Positions 1-11,073 of a stretch of 64,000 nucleotides of DNA are shown in pieces. The DNA is taken from the NCBI RefSeq assembly GCF_030272615.1, contig NC_081406.1, forward strand, positions 477,614,900 through 477,678,899. The letters are read 5' to 3'. The position numbers were made by a program, and so were the translations under genes. Each line of letters opens with the position of its first letter. The first letter of the stretch is position 1. The notes under the pieces are model-generated. The model searched no databases. It was not told the DNA's origin and worked only from the letters and a program-made list of their open reading frames with translations. The stretch comes from Cryptomeria japonica. Lineage: Eukaryota; Streptophyta; Pinopsida; Cupressales; Cupressaceae.

Positions 1-2
1 TT

Positions 3-389
3 GCTTGGACAAGTAAGAATCAAACTTGTGTTTCTTATTCAACAACATAGGCTGAGTATGTTGCAACATCAATGAATTGTACACAGGCAATATGGATGAG
101 ACATGTGCTTGAAGGATTCAGATTTTATATGTTTGAACTGGCAACTATTTATTGTGATAATACTAGTGCAATCAATATTTTAAAAAATATTGTGTTACAT
201 GCAAGAACAAAGCACATAGAATTGAAATATCATTTTATAAGGGAAAGAGTATAGGAAAAACAAGTCTGCATGGAGTATGTGACAAGCAAAGAGCTGCTAG
301 CAGATATTTTCACAAAACCATTACCGAAGATAACCTTTGAGTATCTCAGATGTAAATTAGGGGTCAGACCCCTATTCAGACAAAAATAG
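3..389 (+). pseudogene. Element A: 3' end of copia polyprotein, RNase H domain (partial, 2 stops)
   Basis: Only the last ~128 codons of a Ty1/copia gag-pol are in the window; the rest lies to the left. RNase H removes the RNA strand of the RNA-DNA hybrid during reverse transcription inside the virus-like particle. The reading frame shows the conserved copia block AEYVA, then IYCDNTSAI, HARTKHIELKYHF and the terminal ADIFTKPLPK/FEYLR, ending in a TAG at 387-389. Two in-frame TAG stops break it, at 51-53 (just before AEYVA) and 252-254. Both sit where copia relatives usually have Gln, which fits CAG to TAG change. No frameshift is seen. It is followed by purine tracts and the 3' LTR, as expected for a copia element on the plus strand. 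Confidence 0.9.
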
Positions 390-463
390 AATGCAAGATG
401 CATAAATCCAATGGGCTTCATGACTATGTTCACTTTGGATTGATGAGATGTTGGCCACTCCAT

Positions 464-742
464 AGGGGGAGCAACTTAGATGTGTTTACAGACATTGTGA
501 AGACATCAAGTGCAACTGAATTGATGATCTGTGATGCTTATGCACCTTTGGAATTGTTGTTAAAGGGGGAGAAGAAATATGATTAAGAGAAGACATATGA
601 TTAGTTGGAGTAGATATAGTGTAACTAGTAGATGAGGTGCAACTAGGAAGAGAAGAGTTGCAGAGAAGGTCCATAACAAAGCATAATAGTATGAGTTGAG
701 TATGTTGATATTTACTATTGACATCAATACTAAAGGGGGAGA
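464..742 (+). other. Element A: non-coding stretch with three polypurine tracts
   Basis: Between the polyprotein stop and the LTR there are three G-rich purine runs: ATAGGGGGAG near 464, AAAGGGGGAGAAG near 563, and AAAGGGGGAGAT at 732-742. The last one abuts the LTR and is the expected primer site for plus-strand DNA synthesis. The others look like extra copies. The last is preceded by TTGACATCAAT, a motif also found before purine tracts of other copia-like elements in this window. Confidence 0.75.
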
Positions 743-743
743 T

Positions 744-3396
744 TGTTGTCATGTTTGGAATAACTGATGAAGATGAGATGATGGTGGATGACTATACCAG
801 TAGAGGAAGATGACATGATCAATTATTTATATTGTCATTGATGGCAACCAGGTTCAATTGAGGGTTAATGATGTTTATAGTTGGTTTTTGGTGATTGAAT
901 TGTTGGCTAAGTGATTTGGTATACCAAAAAAAGAGTTTCACAGATTGATACAGTTTACTGGCAAGACTGCAAATTAGGACCTTAACTGGTAAAGCAGATA
1001 AGTTTTGATGGAATCAAGTGATTGGCAATGTTTGGTGACTTGTGGTTTGATACATAATATTTTATGATGGATTTGAGTATGTAACTGGAACCGCATCCCA
1101 TGATGGTTATTGGAAGGCATGATTTGAATTTATGATGTTTTGCCAGGGTTTAAGGACTAGTAAATAATTCTCTTAACTGGTAATGATTTTTGGTTTGGCG
1201 ATGATCTACATCAAGTTCACGTGTTGATGATAATGCGACACAAATCGCATGATGAGTTTGAAAGATATTTTGGCACCTTTGGTGAACAAATTTCTTGGGA
1301 ATGTGCAAAGTGCTTAGCGAAATGTGCTAAGGGTTTGACTTTGTACTAGATCAACTTATTGTGATGATTTATGATCATTCAATGATCAATATTGATTTGT
1401 AATTGATTGTAATAAGTTGTAAAGATCTATGATGATCTATGTAGTAAGTCTTAGGGTTTTAATGCCGACCTAGTTGTAAAAGTTATTTATGTCGCCAAGG
1501 TTGATGTTTTGGATTGTCGGTGATTTTGAGAAGTGTGAGAAGCCGAATCCATGTGTGTGAGAAGATCTGCTAGAGAGATGCAAACTTAGAACTTAATTAG
1601 ATTTGATCAAGAAAGCAATAGAGTGCTATACACAAATCATTCATTCTTGTTCTCTAACAATTACAATAGCTAAAATCCCTTAACCAGGTAGGTCCTAACA
1701 GGGTGACTCAATATTTGAGTTCTGAATGCTCTTGCGAGGTTGATCCTAATGGACCAAATCTTCTAATGTTGGTATTCTGGTATGGTTTTTTCATTGATGT
1801 CAACACCTACTAAACTCTTATCAACTCTGGCACTTTGGAGAATCAACAACATTCACTGGCAAGCAAGTGACTCATGAACAGTCACCAGTATCTTGTACAC
1901 CGACAAGATATATTGATCACTTGCACTTGGAATGATATGGAAAACACTTGGTAATGTCTAAGACATCATTTGGACATCTTGTCCTGGAGTTTTGTTCATT
2001 GGTATATTCATATTTGCATATTTGTTGTTACCAGCAAATAGGTCCAGGGTTACACTGGTAGGTTTATCTTTTCCAGATCAGCATGGCACGCTATGGAGAT
2101 GATTAATTATTGTTGTAAATGCATTAAGTCGACATGTTCAATCAGTTATTGCATCAAATATTGTATTGTTTGCAAAATGTTTTTATTGTAATATCTTGTA
2201 GAGCCGACCTACTAAAATTGGTCTTAGGTTATGGTATAAATGTAAGATCTTATTTGTAAGATCAAGTGTGGAATACGAAAAAGGATTGTGTGAAGGTATA
2301 TGCGAGAATAAGCAGAGCTATACACGCAGACATCATTTGAAGATTGAAGCAGGGTTTTTTTGTGAAGACAATTAGAACTACACTAGTACTGAATCCAGCA
2401 TATGAAGATGCTATTTTGTGCAGTACATTCTTATTGGATTTAACCATCCAACTGTAGTCAGTGTGACTCCCACTTTGGGATTGAGCAGTGAGCTCTAGGC
2501 AGTTGGCCTTTCTGCATGTGCTATTTATGTACACTTACTATCTGCAGTAGTATCATCTGATTGTGGGTAAGGTTTCCCATCGTGGTTTTTCCCCTCACAG
2601 GGTTTCCACGTACAAATATTAGTGCTATGTGTTGTGGATGACTTTGTGTTTATGTTTCATGCACTAATCCTTACCGGTATAGCAATTAACTGTTAAAACT
2701 ATCTACCGGTATATTTAACTGGTTTATCGATACTGAGCATTAAGTTGGTTAAGTTGTTTTTGGTTTGAATTTATTTGACAACTGATTCACCCCCCCCCCT
2801 CTCAGTTGTCTCCGGGACCTAACATCTAACAGGGCTGAGGTAAATCCCTTAACTGGGTGACTCCTAACAGGGTCTGATCCTAATAGGGCATTATTGTACG
2901 CTTCTAACAAGACACAATCCAAAAGAGTGCAAAATATTTGTGGGTACCAATTCCCATTATGGTTTTTCCCTATTTGAGTTTCCACATGAAAAAAATGGTG
3001 TTCTTGTGTGGTATGCTTTTCTTCTGATGTTCATGTTTTATTTTTGATAACTGGTAAAGACAGTTTATGTTTTTTTATCAGAGATCTTAAATTGGTTACA
3101 GGTATTGATGATTATATGATTGATGAAGCATTCTAAAAAGTTAATAAGTTGGTAACCATGTTTGTTTATCCGATATTGAATTGATGGCCAATCTGATTAA
3201 TAAGTTTGTATAAGAGGAAATGATTATCTAGATGTGATAATGAAATATGTTATGAAAATTTGGTTTAAGTGTTGAATGTTTTTAGATTTGAGATAAGTCT
3301 TTTTTGGTGTTGAAAGTTTCAATTTTTTATAATATCAATTCACTCCTCCTCTCAGTATTAACCAGATCCTCTAGGTTTATCACACACAATCTAACA
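744..3396 (+). repeat. Element A: 3' LTR, interrupted by a solo LTR
   Basis: The LTR begins TGTTGTC directly after the polypurine tract and ends ATCTAACA. It is about 1.59 kb once the 1,058-bp solo LTR and one TSD copy are removed. The 3' part has the copia-type R/U5 signature: GTGGGT, then GGTTTTTCCC, GTTTCC, and a final CACTCCTCCTCTCAG. On either side of the inserted solo LTR, CCTAACAGGG or CCTAATGG/CCTAATAGGG occurs several times, a small degenerate internal repeat. The left LTR lies outside the window, so the right boundary at 3396 rests on the CTAACA end and could be off by a few bases. Confidence 0.75.
1767..2824 (+). mobile_element. Solo LTR of the J copia family, TSD TCTAA
   Basis: A 1,058-bp LTR with no internal region. 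It starts TGTTGGTATT and ends GGGACCTAACA. It matches, in opposite orientation, the LTRs of element J (52020-53077 and 57663-58716) over its whole length. A perfect 5-bp target duplication TCTAA flanks it (1762-1766 and 2825-2829). The LTR of element A continues on both sides. A solo LTR with intact TSD is the usual product of recombination between the two LTRs of one full element. It contains the R/U5 signature at about 2563-2618 and a run of 10 C at 2790-2799. Confidence 0.93.
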
Positions 3397-3624
3397 AAAA
3401 ATCATTATCATGCATCCAAACATTCAAGAGATCAAGCATTCAAGCATTCAAGAGTAATTGAGCATTTTCGGTCTTCCCTCAAGCTTTGGAGCAACAATAG
3501 AGTCAAGATTTCAAGCATTGAAGAGGAGATCATTATTATACTTCATGAAATCATAATTCCATGTGGAGGAAATAAAATTTTCACAAGGAGGTATAAGGAT
3601 TTCAATTTTAAGCAATTCAACATC
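3397..3624. other. Sequence L, left part: unassigned older repeat split by element C
   Basis: This lies between the end of element A and the TSD of element C. The sequence has tandem-like CATTCAAG/GCATTCAAG units near 3418-3450 and a weak open frame that runs across the A/L boundary, so it is unlikely to be a gene. It continues at 38581 once C is removed. It could be LTR or leader sequence of an old gypsy element, but I cannot show this from the window. Confidence 0.4.
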
Positions 3625-3629
3625 CCCTC

Positions 3630-5252
3630 TGATGAGGAGGCAATAGACTGAAAGGATAACCTGGAACCAATCAACCTCTGAGGCTCTCAAACTTAACCAA
3701 AACCCTACTAACAAAGGGTCCTTACACAATGCCAAGTCAAGTAATGATTCAATGACACTAAAAAATACCTTGGAAGACTCAAAGGCTCCAACATGTCCCC
3801 TTACAAACAACTAACACTCTCAAGTCTTGTGTGACTACACACACCCTTGCATACATGTGTGGGCTACTACTAGGCTTTAGGGGTTTAAATGACCCACTTG
3901 ACCAATTCAATACAAAAAAACTTGGAGGGGTGTTCTCACAACATATTAACACAAAAGAAATAGGATTTCATAGTTTAGAGCCTCTGGAACATCAATTTTG
4001 ACTCACTTACCCACAAACAGACCTAGTTGCAATTAGGCCTCCATTTGAAGGAATCGGGTGATAAATTTTGACACCCTAAGGATCTGGGCAAAAAAATTAT
4101 ATTTTCAGACACCCTTTTGGGAGTTCTCAATAATATCTCACTTTGAGGTTCTAGATAAACTTGGAGATATACCAACCTATACTGCACCAATGGACCTAAT
4201 AGGGCTATTAGGCCTACTTGACTGAACAGCTTCCACAAACTTGTTTGGTTCTCCTAATTGATGACTACCACTAACCATGAAATTTTGTATCAACCTCCAA
4301 AATATTCTTCCACCACATTCAAACCCCTTTCCAGTGCTCTACCACTCACTTCTCATGTACTGCACTCATTAAACTGGCCTGCCACATAGAGATGTCAGAC
4401 CTAGGGTTAGTTTTCTATCCTCTTCGCCCTGTTGTGTCCTCTTAATGGATTCTAAAAATGACATATGATATAGTGTCCTATCATCTCCTATAATGGAAGA
4501 GTGTTCAATTAAGGATTGATAGGCCAAAACCCATTATTGTTGTCAAACCCTAGGGGTTTGAGGGTTTTAGGCTACCTGGTAGAGATTTGCTTGTAGAATG
4601 GGGCAACAATAACTTCAAGACTTCAAACCAAATGCAAAACAAAGGTAAAAAAATCTAGTTTCAGGATCTATGTGATGATCATCCTTGCCAAACCACCTTC
4701 ATTATGCAATCAACATAAATTAGATGGTTTTTTGCGTTTCCAACAGTTTTTGATGCTTTTTAATTTCCTTCTGAATCAACAACCTTACATCCTTTGGTGT
4801 TTGGGGCCCTTAAAGGTGTCTCCTAAATGACCACAACTACCTCCAAGTGTTTTACAAATTGAATTGACCGTTGGAGAATCACAACTTACAAAAAGTGCAA
4901 AATTGTCATGACAACAAATTGACAATATGACAATTTTTGCATTATTCAACCAACTTAGACTCCTGACTACCATAATCTCTCAATATGATTATATTTTATT
5001 ATAAAACAAAAAATGACTCAAATAGACGTTTGGCCACTCGATACCTCAATTTAGACCATTGTGACCCTTATTTACTCAATTTGCCCTACACGACACTAGG
5101 TGACAATTTGACCCAAACATGGACAAACTTGTCACACTCCTAGGACATTTTAAATACAAAAGGGACCCATAGGGTATTGTTACATTCATTATAGGCTATA
5201 GAAGATAATCTTGTCCTTGTTTCATTCCTTCATAGGTGGTGCTCTTGCACCA
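3630..5252 (-). repeat. Element C: 3' LTR (uninterrupted copy)
   Basis: A 1,623-bp LTR, read on the minus strand from 5252. It starts TGGTGCAAGAG and ends at TCATCA near 3630. Its homologue is 30414-31518 joined to 38092-38575. It retains, near 4722-4740, the intact target that element E entered in the other LTR (GGTTTTTTGCGTTTCC). A segment CTACCTCC...GACCGTTGG near 4827-4873 is missing from the right-hand LTR. No ORF in it is credible as a gene. Confidence 0.88.
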
Positions 5253-5274
5253 TACTCCTTGGGTGAATTTTGTC

Positions 5275-5459
5275 TCAAGTCCTCTTAGAGACCAACTGTT
5301 GCAAATCACCACCCTGCTTCTTGATATCTTCCTCTAGCATCCATTCAACTTCTAAATCAGGAAGGCCTTTCTATTTAACCAAGTTCTTGAAATAGGTCTT
5401 GTTCCTTATCTTCTTGGCTTCTCTATTATCCAATATGCACTCCATCTTAGGTGGCTCCT
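5275..5459 (-). pseudogene. Element C: C-terminal chromodomain, separated from integrase by element D
   Basis: Reading leftward from the D insertion site, the frame gives MECILDNREAKK, TYFKNLVK, a TAG stop (5371-5373), KGLPDLEVEWMLEEDI, and a final TGA at 5275-5277. This is the chromodomain pattern (ILD.R, YLVKWKG, W...EDI) that chromoviruses carry at the end of integrase. In the family it binds modified histone tails and guides insertion into heterochromatin. The stop replaces the Trp of the conserved KWKG core. Element D (TSD CTCCT) divides this exon-like piece from the rest of pol at 12078. The polypurine tract CAAGGAGTATGG follows, just before the LTR. Confidence 0.88.
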
Positions 5460-6256
5460 TGTTGGCATATACACACTCCAATGAGACATTGTAGGTGATT
5501 GAAGGTTTTGTCATTGATGGTAACCTTACAATCCTATGGCATCGGCAAGGCATTACACTGGCACTAGCAAGATCAGACTCTACACTGGCACTCAGACCAC
5601 CACCATAGGCAGAGAAAGGAAGCATACTGGCACAGAAGCCGACAGGATTTTTGTTATATTATATTTTGTTTATTATTGTAAAATCTTTGTAAGCCAACTT
5701 GGCATCATTGTAAAATGACTCTTATATAAGAGAGATCATTGTAGAACATTTATAAGTAAGTGAGAAGATTATATTTAGGTGAAATAAGGCAAACCTATTA
5801 TGCAAATTATAGGTTAAGGGTTTATGTAAGAAGCAGAACAGAAACCGGTACTGGATCTGGCATTATAGATGCTATTTTGAAGCAGTACAAGATGCTGGAT
5901 TTTTATAATCCATCATTGTAAGTTAGTGAGACTTCCCATTGAGTAGTGAAGTCTAGGCAATTGGCCTTCCTACATGTGTAGGCCCCTCTTGTAGTAGTAA
6001 TATTCTCTTATTGGCCAGTAAGTGAATATTGTGGGTCACAAATCCCATCGAGGTTTTTCCCACACCAGGTTTCCTCATTAAATCATTGTGTTATGGTGTG
6101 TTTTTTATGTGGTTTCTTTTAATTCTATTTATTGCATTATTTCTTGCATACCGGTACACTATTATAATATGTTCTACATGTTTTAAGTTAAGAAATTCAA
6201 TTCACCAGTTAGATACTAATTCACCCCCCCTCTCAGTATTTGTGGGAATCCTAACA
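5460..6256 (+). repeat. Element D: 5' LTR
   Basis: 797 bp, TGTTGGCATA to AATCCTAACA, the same length as the 3' LTR at 11276-12072, with about 6% difference by eye. Near the start is TTTTGTCATTGATG. A palindromic TATA region lies at 5719-5732. The R/U5 signature (GTGGGTCACAAATCCCA, GGTTTTTCCC, GGTTTCC) is at about 6031-6075, followed by a 7-C run at 6224-6230 and CTCAGTAT. Confidence 0.95.
5719..5732 (+). promoter_or_regulatory. Element D: likely TATA box in LTR (palindromic)
   Basis: CTCTTATATAAGAG is a perfect 14-base palindrome that contains TATATAAG. It is repeated in the 3' LTR near 11535-11548. Position in the LTR fits a U3 core promoter with the R region downstream. Element E has a related CATATATATAAGAG. 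The transcription start is not determined here. Confidence 0.6.
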
Positions 6257-6258
6257 AT

Positions 6259-6270
6259 TGGTATCAGAGC
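6259..6270 (+). other. Element D: primer-binding site (initiator-Met tRNA)
   Basis: TGGTATCAGAGC lies two bases after the LTR end. It is the standard plant PBS complementary to the 3' end of initiator methionine tRNA, which primes minus-strand DNA synthesis. Confidence 0.93.
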
Positions 6271-6327
6271 TTGGTCCTCTATTTTCAGAAGCCTAACAAC
6301 TTGAGGAAGATCTTGACACTGGTAGAT

Positions 6328-7489
6328 ATGGAAAATCTGATGAAGCAACTAGAAGCAGCTCTTTCAGACTATGATACAAAGAAATTGAAAAATATCAAAC
6401 TAGAAGATGATCTCAAGGCAGCCCAGGATATCATTTAGGCACTTCAAGAAAATCTTACCATTTCAAGAAACAAGAGAAGAGAACTTTGTGAAAAGATGCA
6501 AAATGAGAATGATGAAAAATAAACTCTTAATGATATGATAAACAAGTTGAAACAAGAGAACATGACAACAAAGAATGAGATACAAGATATGACTATGAGA
6601 TTTTGTAAAGAAATTGAAGATAGAAAGAAGAATGAAGAAGATTTGACTAGAAGACTAAGTGATGTTGCAAATGAAAACACAAGACTTAGCTATGAAAATG
6701 ATTTGTTGAAAATAGATTTGATGCACACTCAGAATGACTCCAATGAACTGATGAGGCAGAAAGAAATCTTAGAAAGAGAACTAGATATTGCAAATCAACA
6801 TAAAGAGAAATTTAAGAAAAGCTCAGAGGAACTTGGTAACTTGCTAAAGAATAAAAAACCTAAAGGTGACACTTCTGGAATTATCTTTGAAGTTGGTGAA
6901 AGCTCTGGTACTGCAAATACACAGGATCATAGAAAACCGGTAAGGCAACCTAATGCTTATAAATTCAATGGAAAATGCTTTAACTATAATAAGTATGGTC
7001 ATAGAGCAAATGAATGTAGATCTAGAAATTATCAAAATATCAACACACCCACCGGTCAATGTTCAAAATGCAACAAAGTTGGTCACAACTCTGAAAAATT
7101 GCAGAATGAATGTGAGATGTTATGTTTGTGGAAGATTTGGACACCTATCTAATCAATGCAGAACACAAACCAGCATAGGTTATGGGAAAGCTATTCAGAA
7201 GAATAATGTGACTTGTTATGCATGTAACAAGATTGGGCATATTGCAAAATTCTATAGAAGTAAAGGATCATTGATAGACAACAAAAGTTCTAGCTTGAAA
7301 GGTAAAGAAAAAGTTGAAGAGGTTAAGAAAGAATTCTCAAAACAATGGATTAGAAAGTCCAACCTAAATATTGTTGGCAATACTCCTCCACTGGTAGAAC
7401 CAATCAATGCTTCACCAATAGGATAGAGTGATGCTTCACTGACAGGATAGAGTAATACTTTACTGGCAGGAAGCTCTTCATCAAATTGA
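6328..7489 (+). pseudogene. Element D ORF1: coiled-coil protein with four zinc knuckles (Gag-like)
   Basis: The start ATG follows ACACTGGTAGAT and is matched by the same start in element E. The first ~190 residues are rich in Glu, Lys, Asn and Leu with heptad-like spacing, a predicted coiled coil. Four CCHC-type knuckles follow: CFNYNKYGHRANEC (6976; second Cys is Tyr here), CSKCNKVGH (7060), CYVCGRFGHLSNQC (7118) and CYACNKIGHIAKFY (7214; last Cys lost). A basic tail and a Pro/Ser-rich end follow. TAG at 6436 (Gln in E) and TAA at 6520-6522 (Glu in E) break it. One extra A near 7095 shifts the frame before knuckle 3. The usual copia Gag core (DUF4219/UBN2) is not visible. Its likely role is RNA packaging, inferred from the knuckles. 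Confidence 0.75.
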
Positions 7490-7794
7490 AGAAAATTTTC
7501 TTGAGGGTTTGGCAATCAATGAGACATATGCTATAATTCCCTCGGTTAATGGTGAGAAGTTGGAAATTACTTCTATACCGGCAGACAATGTTAAGTGGCT
7601 ACTTAACTAACATACATTAAATGTGGTAGATGGCAAATAAACATTATAAATTTGTGGTTTTGGCTCCATTTCACTTCACCGAGATTTCAAACATTCGAAG
7701 AGCACGAAATTTGCAGAGCTAAGGGATTTCAAGCAAAGAGGCAAATCACTTCGGTAATCAATCCATCCAAAGGTAGAAAAAAGTATTTATCATC
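7490..7794 (+). other. Element D: spacer between ORF1 and ORF2
   Basis: About 300 bp with stops in all frames. It ends with TTCACTTCACCGAG...CATTCGAAGAGC and AAGTATTTATCATC just before the ORF2 ATG. The same stretch occurs in element E (33515-33812) with moderate divergence. I see no clear internal promoter or splice signal. Confidence 0.5.
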
Positions 7795-10700
7795 ATGGCA
7801 TCCTCCTCTATACCTGAATTCATAGCAAACCCTACAGTAGTTGAGGTTATAAAATGCCATAGGCCCGTATTTCAGCTAGTTCCCAAGGTAGCTAAGAAAG
7901 ATGACAATGTAGGTGCTTTTTCCCAAATTCCAAAGGGAGTTGTTTTCGCAGAAGATCCCCGAATATATATTCATTGAAACATAGAGGAATTAGGAGATGA
8001 AGAAATTAAAAGCATGTATAAGATTGTTATATGTGACAATTTCGGTAATGTAAAACCTGAACATAAAATTGTTGAAACCCTAAGATTCACTAAAATCCTC
8101 TGCATTCCTGAATTTTCCAAGGAGGTGATTAGGATAGTTTTAAGCAGGGTACATGGCTCATTCTTTTGGCTTGATTTAGTACACAAAATAACAAAGGAAG
8201 CTATGAAAGTAGTAACAGGGTTACCTTCCACCGATAACAGACCAGACAAGACTAAGAAGGTCTCCAATGACCTAGTAATGAACTTAACTGGTGCAACATC
8301 AGACAGAAGGTGTTTGAGAGTTAATGATGTGACTGATATAAATGTGAGATTTGTTTGCATGATTTTAGGGTACAAAGAAACTCATGCAAACAGACTTAAC
8401 TCAGTTTCTAGTTTATGCATTAAAAGTGCTTATGACATGGTTAAAGACAATGTGAAAATTGATGTATGTGAATGGTTAAAAGATGAGTTGATTGATAACT
8501 TAGGCAAAATCAAGAAGGATAAGAAAACAACATTTAGATTTGGAAATCTACTTGTATACTTGATGCTACACATAACTAAATAGGTTCCCAGTATTGGCCA
8601 TAAGAACCTTGGATTTGATATACCGGTAGGAAAACAGTTAATAGACCTATTCAACAACATGGGTGAAAACAAAGAAAAGAACATTCATGACTATTTTCAA
8701 GCACTAAAGGTTAGGATGAACAAAAAATTAGACTATCATAGAAAATTGTCAACAAATACAAAGATGATAAATGTTTTGTAATAAAAAAGGATGAGATCTG
8801 GATGGAAGCAGTCATCCCAAGAACAGTTTGGGTAACAGAGATGGGTTATGAGACTGATGATCATATAATTGAAACTTTTGCTAAAGCACTTCTGGAAGCA
8901 CCAAATGAACCAAAGGAAGAAGTATTTGGTAGTGCTGAGACCATAGAAAAACAAATTCAATCTAAGAAGTGAGTGAAAAAGGTTAAAGCAGTTGTGAGAA
9001 GAGGTTCTAGACAGGCTAAGGCTATTAAAGAAGATGTATTGAAACAAACCGGTATCATTGAGGATGAGTTAGGAACTCTATAGCCTGAGACTCACCTATC
9101 ACCGATAGCTACTTATTCGGAGAGTGACATGCCTGCAGCTTTCAAAAGAGTTGTAAGAAAAGGGATCCTTCACTGGCATCCACAGCTTCACCTAGAAGGA
9201 CTAGACAAAAAAAATAGGCAGTGAGGTCTTTGGTTAGGAAGACAACACCAAAGAAAAAGTTGACACCAAAGAAGAAGAAGACTAAACAAAACATGGCCCC
9301 TCTTGACAAATTGCTATATGAAATCACAGAGGAAGGGAAACTCAGAAACATAGGAAAGGTCTATGATACACTGATAGTAGATGACAAAGAACAAGTTGAA
9401 AACAATGTTATTTTACAAATGGACATCTATAAGAAGTTCTTAATGGAAGTAATAGATTATCTACCAGATGAATTGTTCAAAAGACTAGAAGCAAGAAGAC
9501 AAGCTGTTGTAGAGCTTGATAAGAAAATCAAAATTGAAAAGTTACTTGTTGTTTATCTAGTAAACTCACATAAGGAGAAATATGACTTAATTGCAGAAGC
9601 CGACCGGTCAGTATTCTCTACTACACACCGACATATTGCATTAATGGTTGGAAGAGTGAATGAAGTAACAGAGGAAATAGAAAATGCATGGGACATATTT
9701 CTTGTTGAGAAAGAAAAATAGGAAGAGTAAAGGAACCCCAAACAAATAAAGGTATACCAGAAGGAGAGAGACAAAGGAAAAGGAAAGGTTGGTGGACCTC
9801 CAAGCATCAAAGTAAAAGATAACTTATCCCCACCGCCTCAAATTACATCACCGATAACAACTACCAAAGATCAACTGACAGATGAGAGTATGGACATAGA
9901 GGACACAAATCCTAATCCTGAGATACTATACACAATTGATGTTAATACACAAAAGGTCAACATTGTGATAGACAAAGAAACAACCGGCAAGACAGATATG
10001 GCTAGTGAGCCACCGACAACTGACAGTATTGACAATACTGAAAGGAAAGTTGAAGTTGATATCATAGAGCAATAGGTAGAGACCAAAACAGAGCAACAAA
10101 CAAAGAGACAAGGAGAGCAACAGGATCCAGAATAGGAACAGGTTCACATGGAAATAGTGCCACCGACAATAAGAGAAGATCAAAAACCATTGCTTAAAGA
10201 AATGGAAACATAGACTGACCTACCAGAGGTCACTGCAAGCTTGATTACTTCCTCCACTGGCAGAATTTAGAATGTTGGTTCCTCCTCAACAGATTACAAA
10301 TCAACAAATGTAACTGAAGTACTTTTGGACTCCATCAAAAAGATAATAGATTGTAGTTCACAGGCTTATAAAGCTATAGATGACACAATCCCAATTTTGA
10401 AGGTAATAGCTCCTAACTGTAACTTAGACAATAAGGATTCTTTAAGACAACTTGATACTTTGTGTAAATACATCAATGAGAACATAGTGACTATTGAACA
10501 AATAAAGGAAGAGACATTGAAGGATAAGGTAGAAATTGAAAAGCAAAAATTCTTTGAAGATCAATAAAGAATTGTACTAGGGAATTTGACACACTTCTAC
10601 CGAAACTATGTAACTTATTAAAGGAATTTAAAACTCTATACAAAGATACTTGCAAGACAAACTTTTTGATAGTAGACATAGATAAGAAAATGAGTAAGGT

Positions 10701-11073
10701 ACAGGATGAAATCAATAAACTTGCAGACAATTTTGTTAACTCACCTGATACATTATCAATTTTTGAGCAAAGGATAACAAGTTTTGAGGAAGAATTACTT
10801 AAGCTAGAAAGAGAAAAGGAGAGAATAGTAAATAAGGCAAAGCATTTGAGACTAATACCAAGTCCAATATTGGACTATCTAGCATCATTACAGAAGGAAA
10901 TATCTGAGGCACTAGTACAGAGACAAAGAACATCGGCAGAGCATATGCAACACCTCACCAGTACAGTTAAAAGAATAGAGACAACAATAAAGGACAACAA
11001 GAAGTTTATGGAAAGTATAAACTTGATTTTGGCAGGTCTTTTTCAAATTGTAACTACCCAGTTACAAGGTTGA
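7795..11073 (+). pseudogene. Element D ORF2: long conserved protein of unknown function (about 1,090 codons, broken)
   Basis: I do not recognise this protein. It starts MASSSIPEFIANP and ends IVTTQLQG. Parts that can be seen: an N-terminal globular region to about residue 350 (VTGLPSTDNRPDKTKK, LRVNDVTDI, DVCEWLKDELIDNLGKI, WVTEMGYETDDHIIETFAKALLEAP); a basic stretch with TPKKKLTPKKKKTK near 9244; a helical region (LDIYKKFL-like, ELFKRLEARRQAV); a Pro/Thr/Gln-rich linker; and a C-terminal coiled coil. Compared with E it has frameshifts near 8730, 9160 and 10565. TAG stops at 8581, 9081, 9215, 9719, 10211 and 10268 fall at Gln codons of E. TAG at 10073 is shared with E. The GLP motif resembles that of plant mobile-domain-type proteins, but this is too weak to name it. 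Confidence 0.8.

Noticed and set aside
3304-3651. 115-codon ORF that crosses the end of element A, sequence L and the start of element C
   Set aside because: It spans three unrelated sequences, so it cannot be an old gene.
6259-6270. TGGTATCAGAGC considered as part of a tRNA gene
   Set aside because: Only the 12 bases of the PBS match; no cloverleaf, and each occurrence follows an LTR end.
8430-8684. Minus-strand ORFs across D and E ORF2 (for example 8430-8684, 34448-34690, 9553-9810)
   Set aside because: Antisense shadows of ORF2: Phe/Leu/Ser-rich, and conserved only where the sense strand is.
7795-11073. ORF2 as a captured host gene with introns removed
   Set aside because: No recognisable host family, no poly-A trace, and it has the same position and ends in both copies. 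It cannot be excluded, but nothing in the window supports it.
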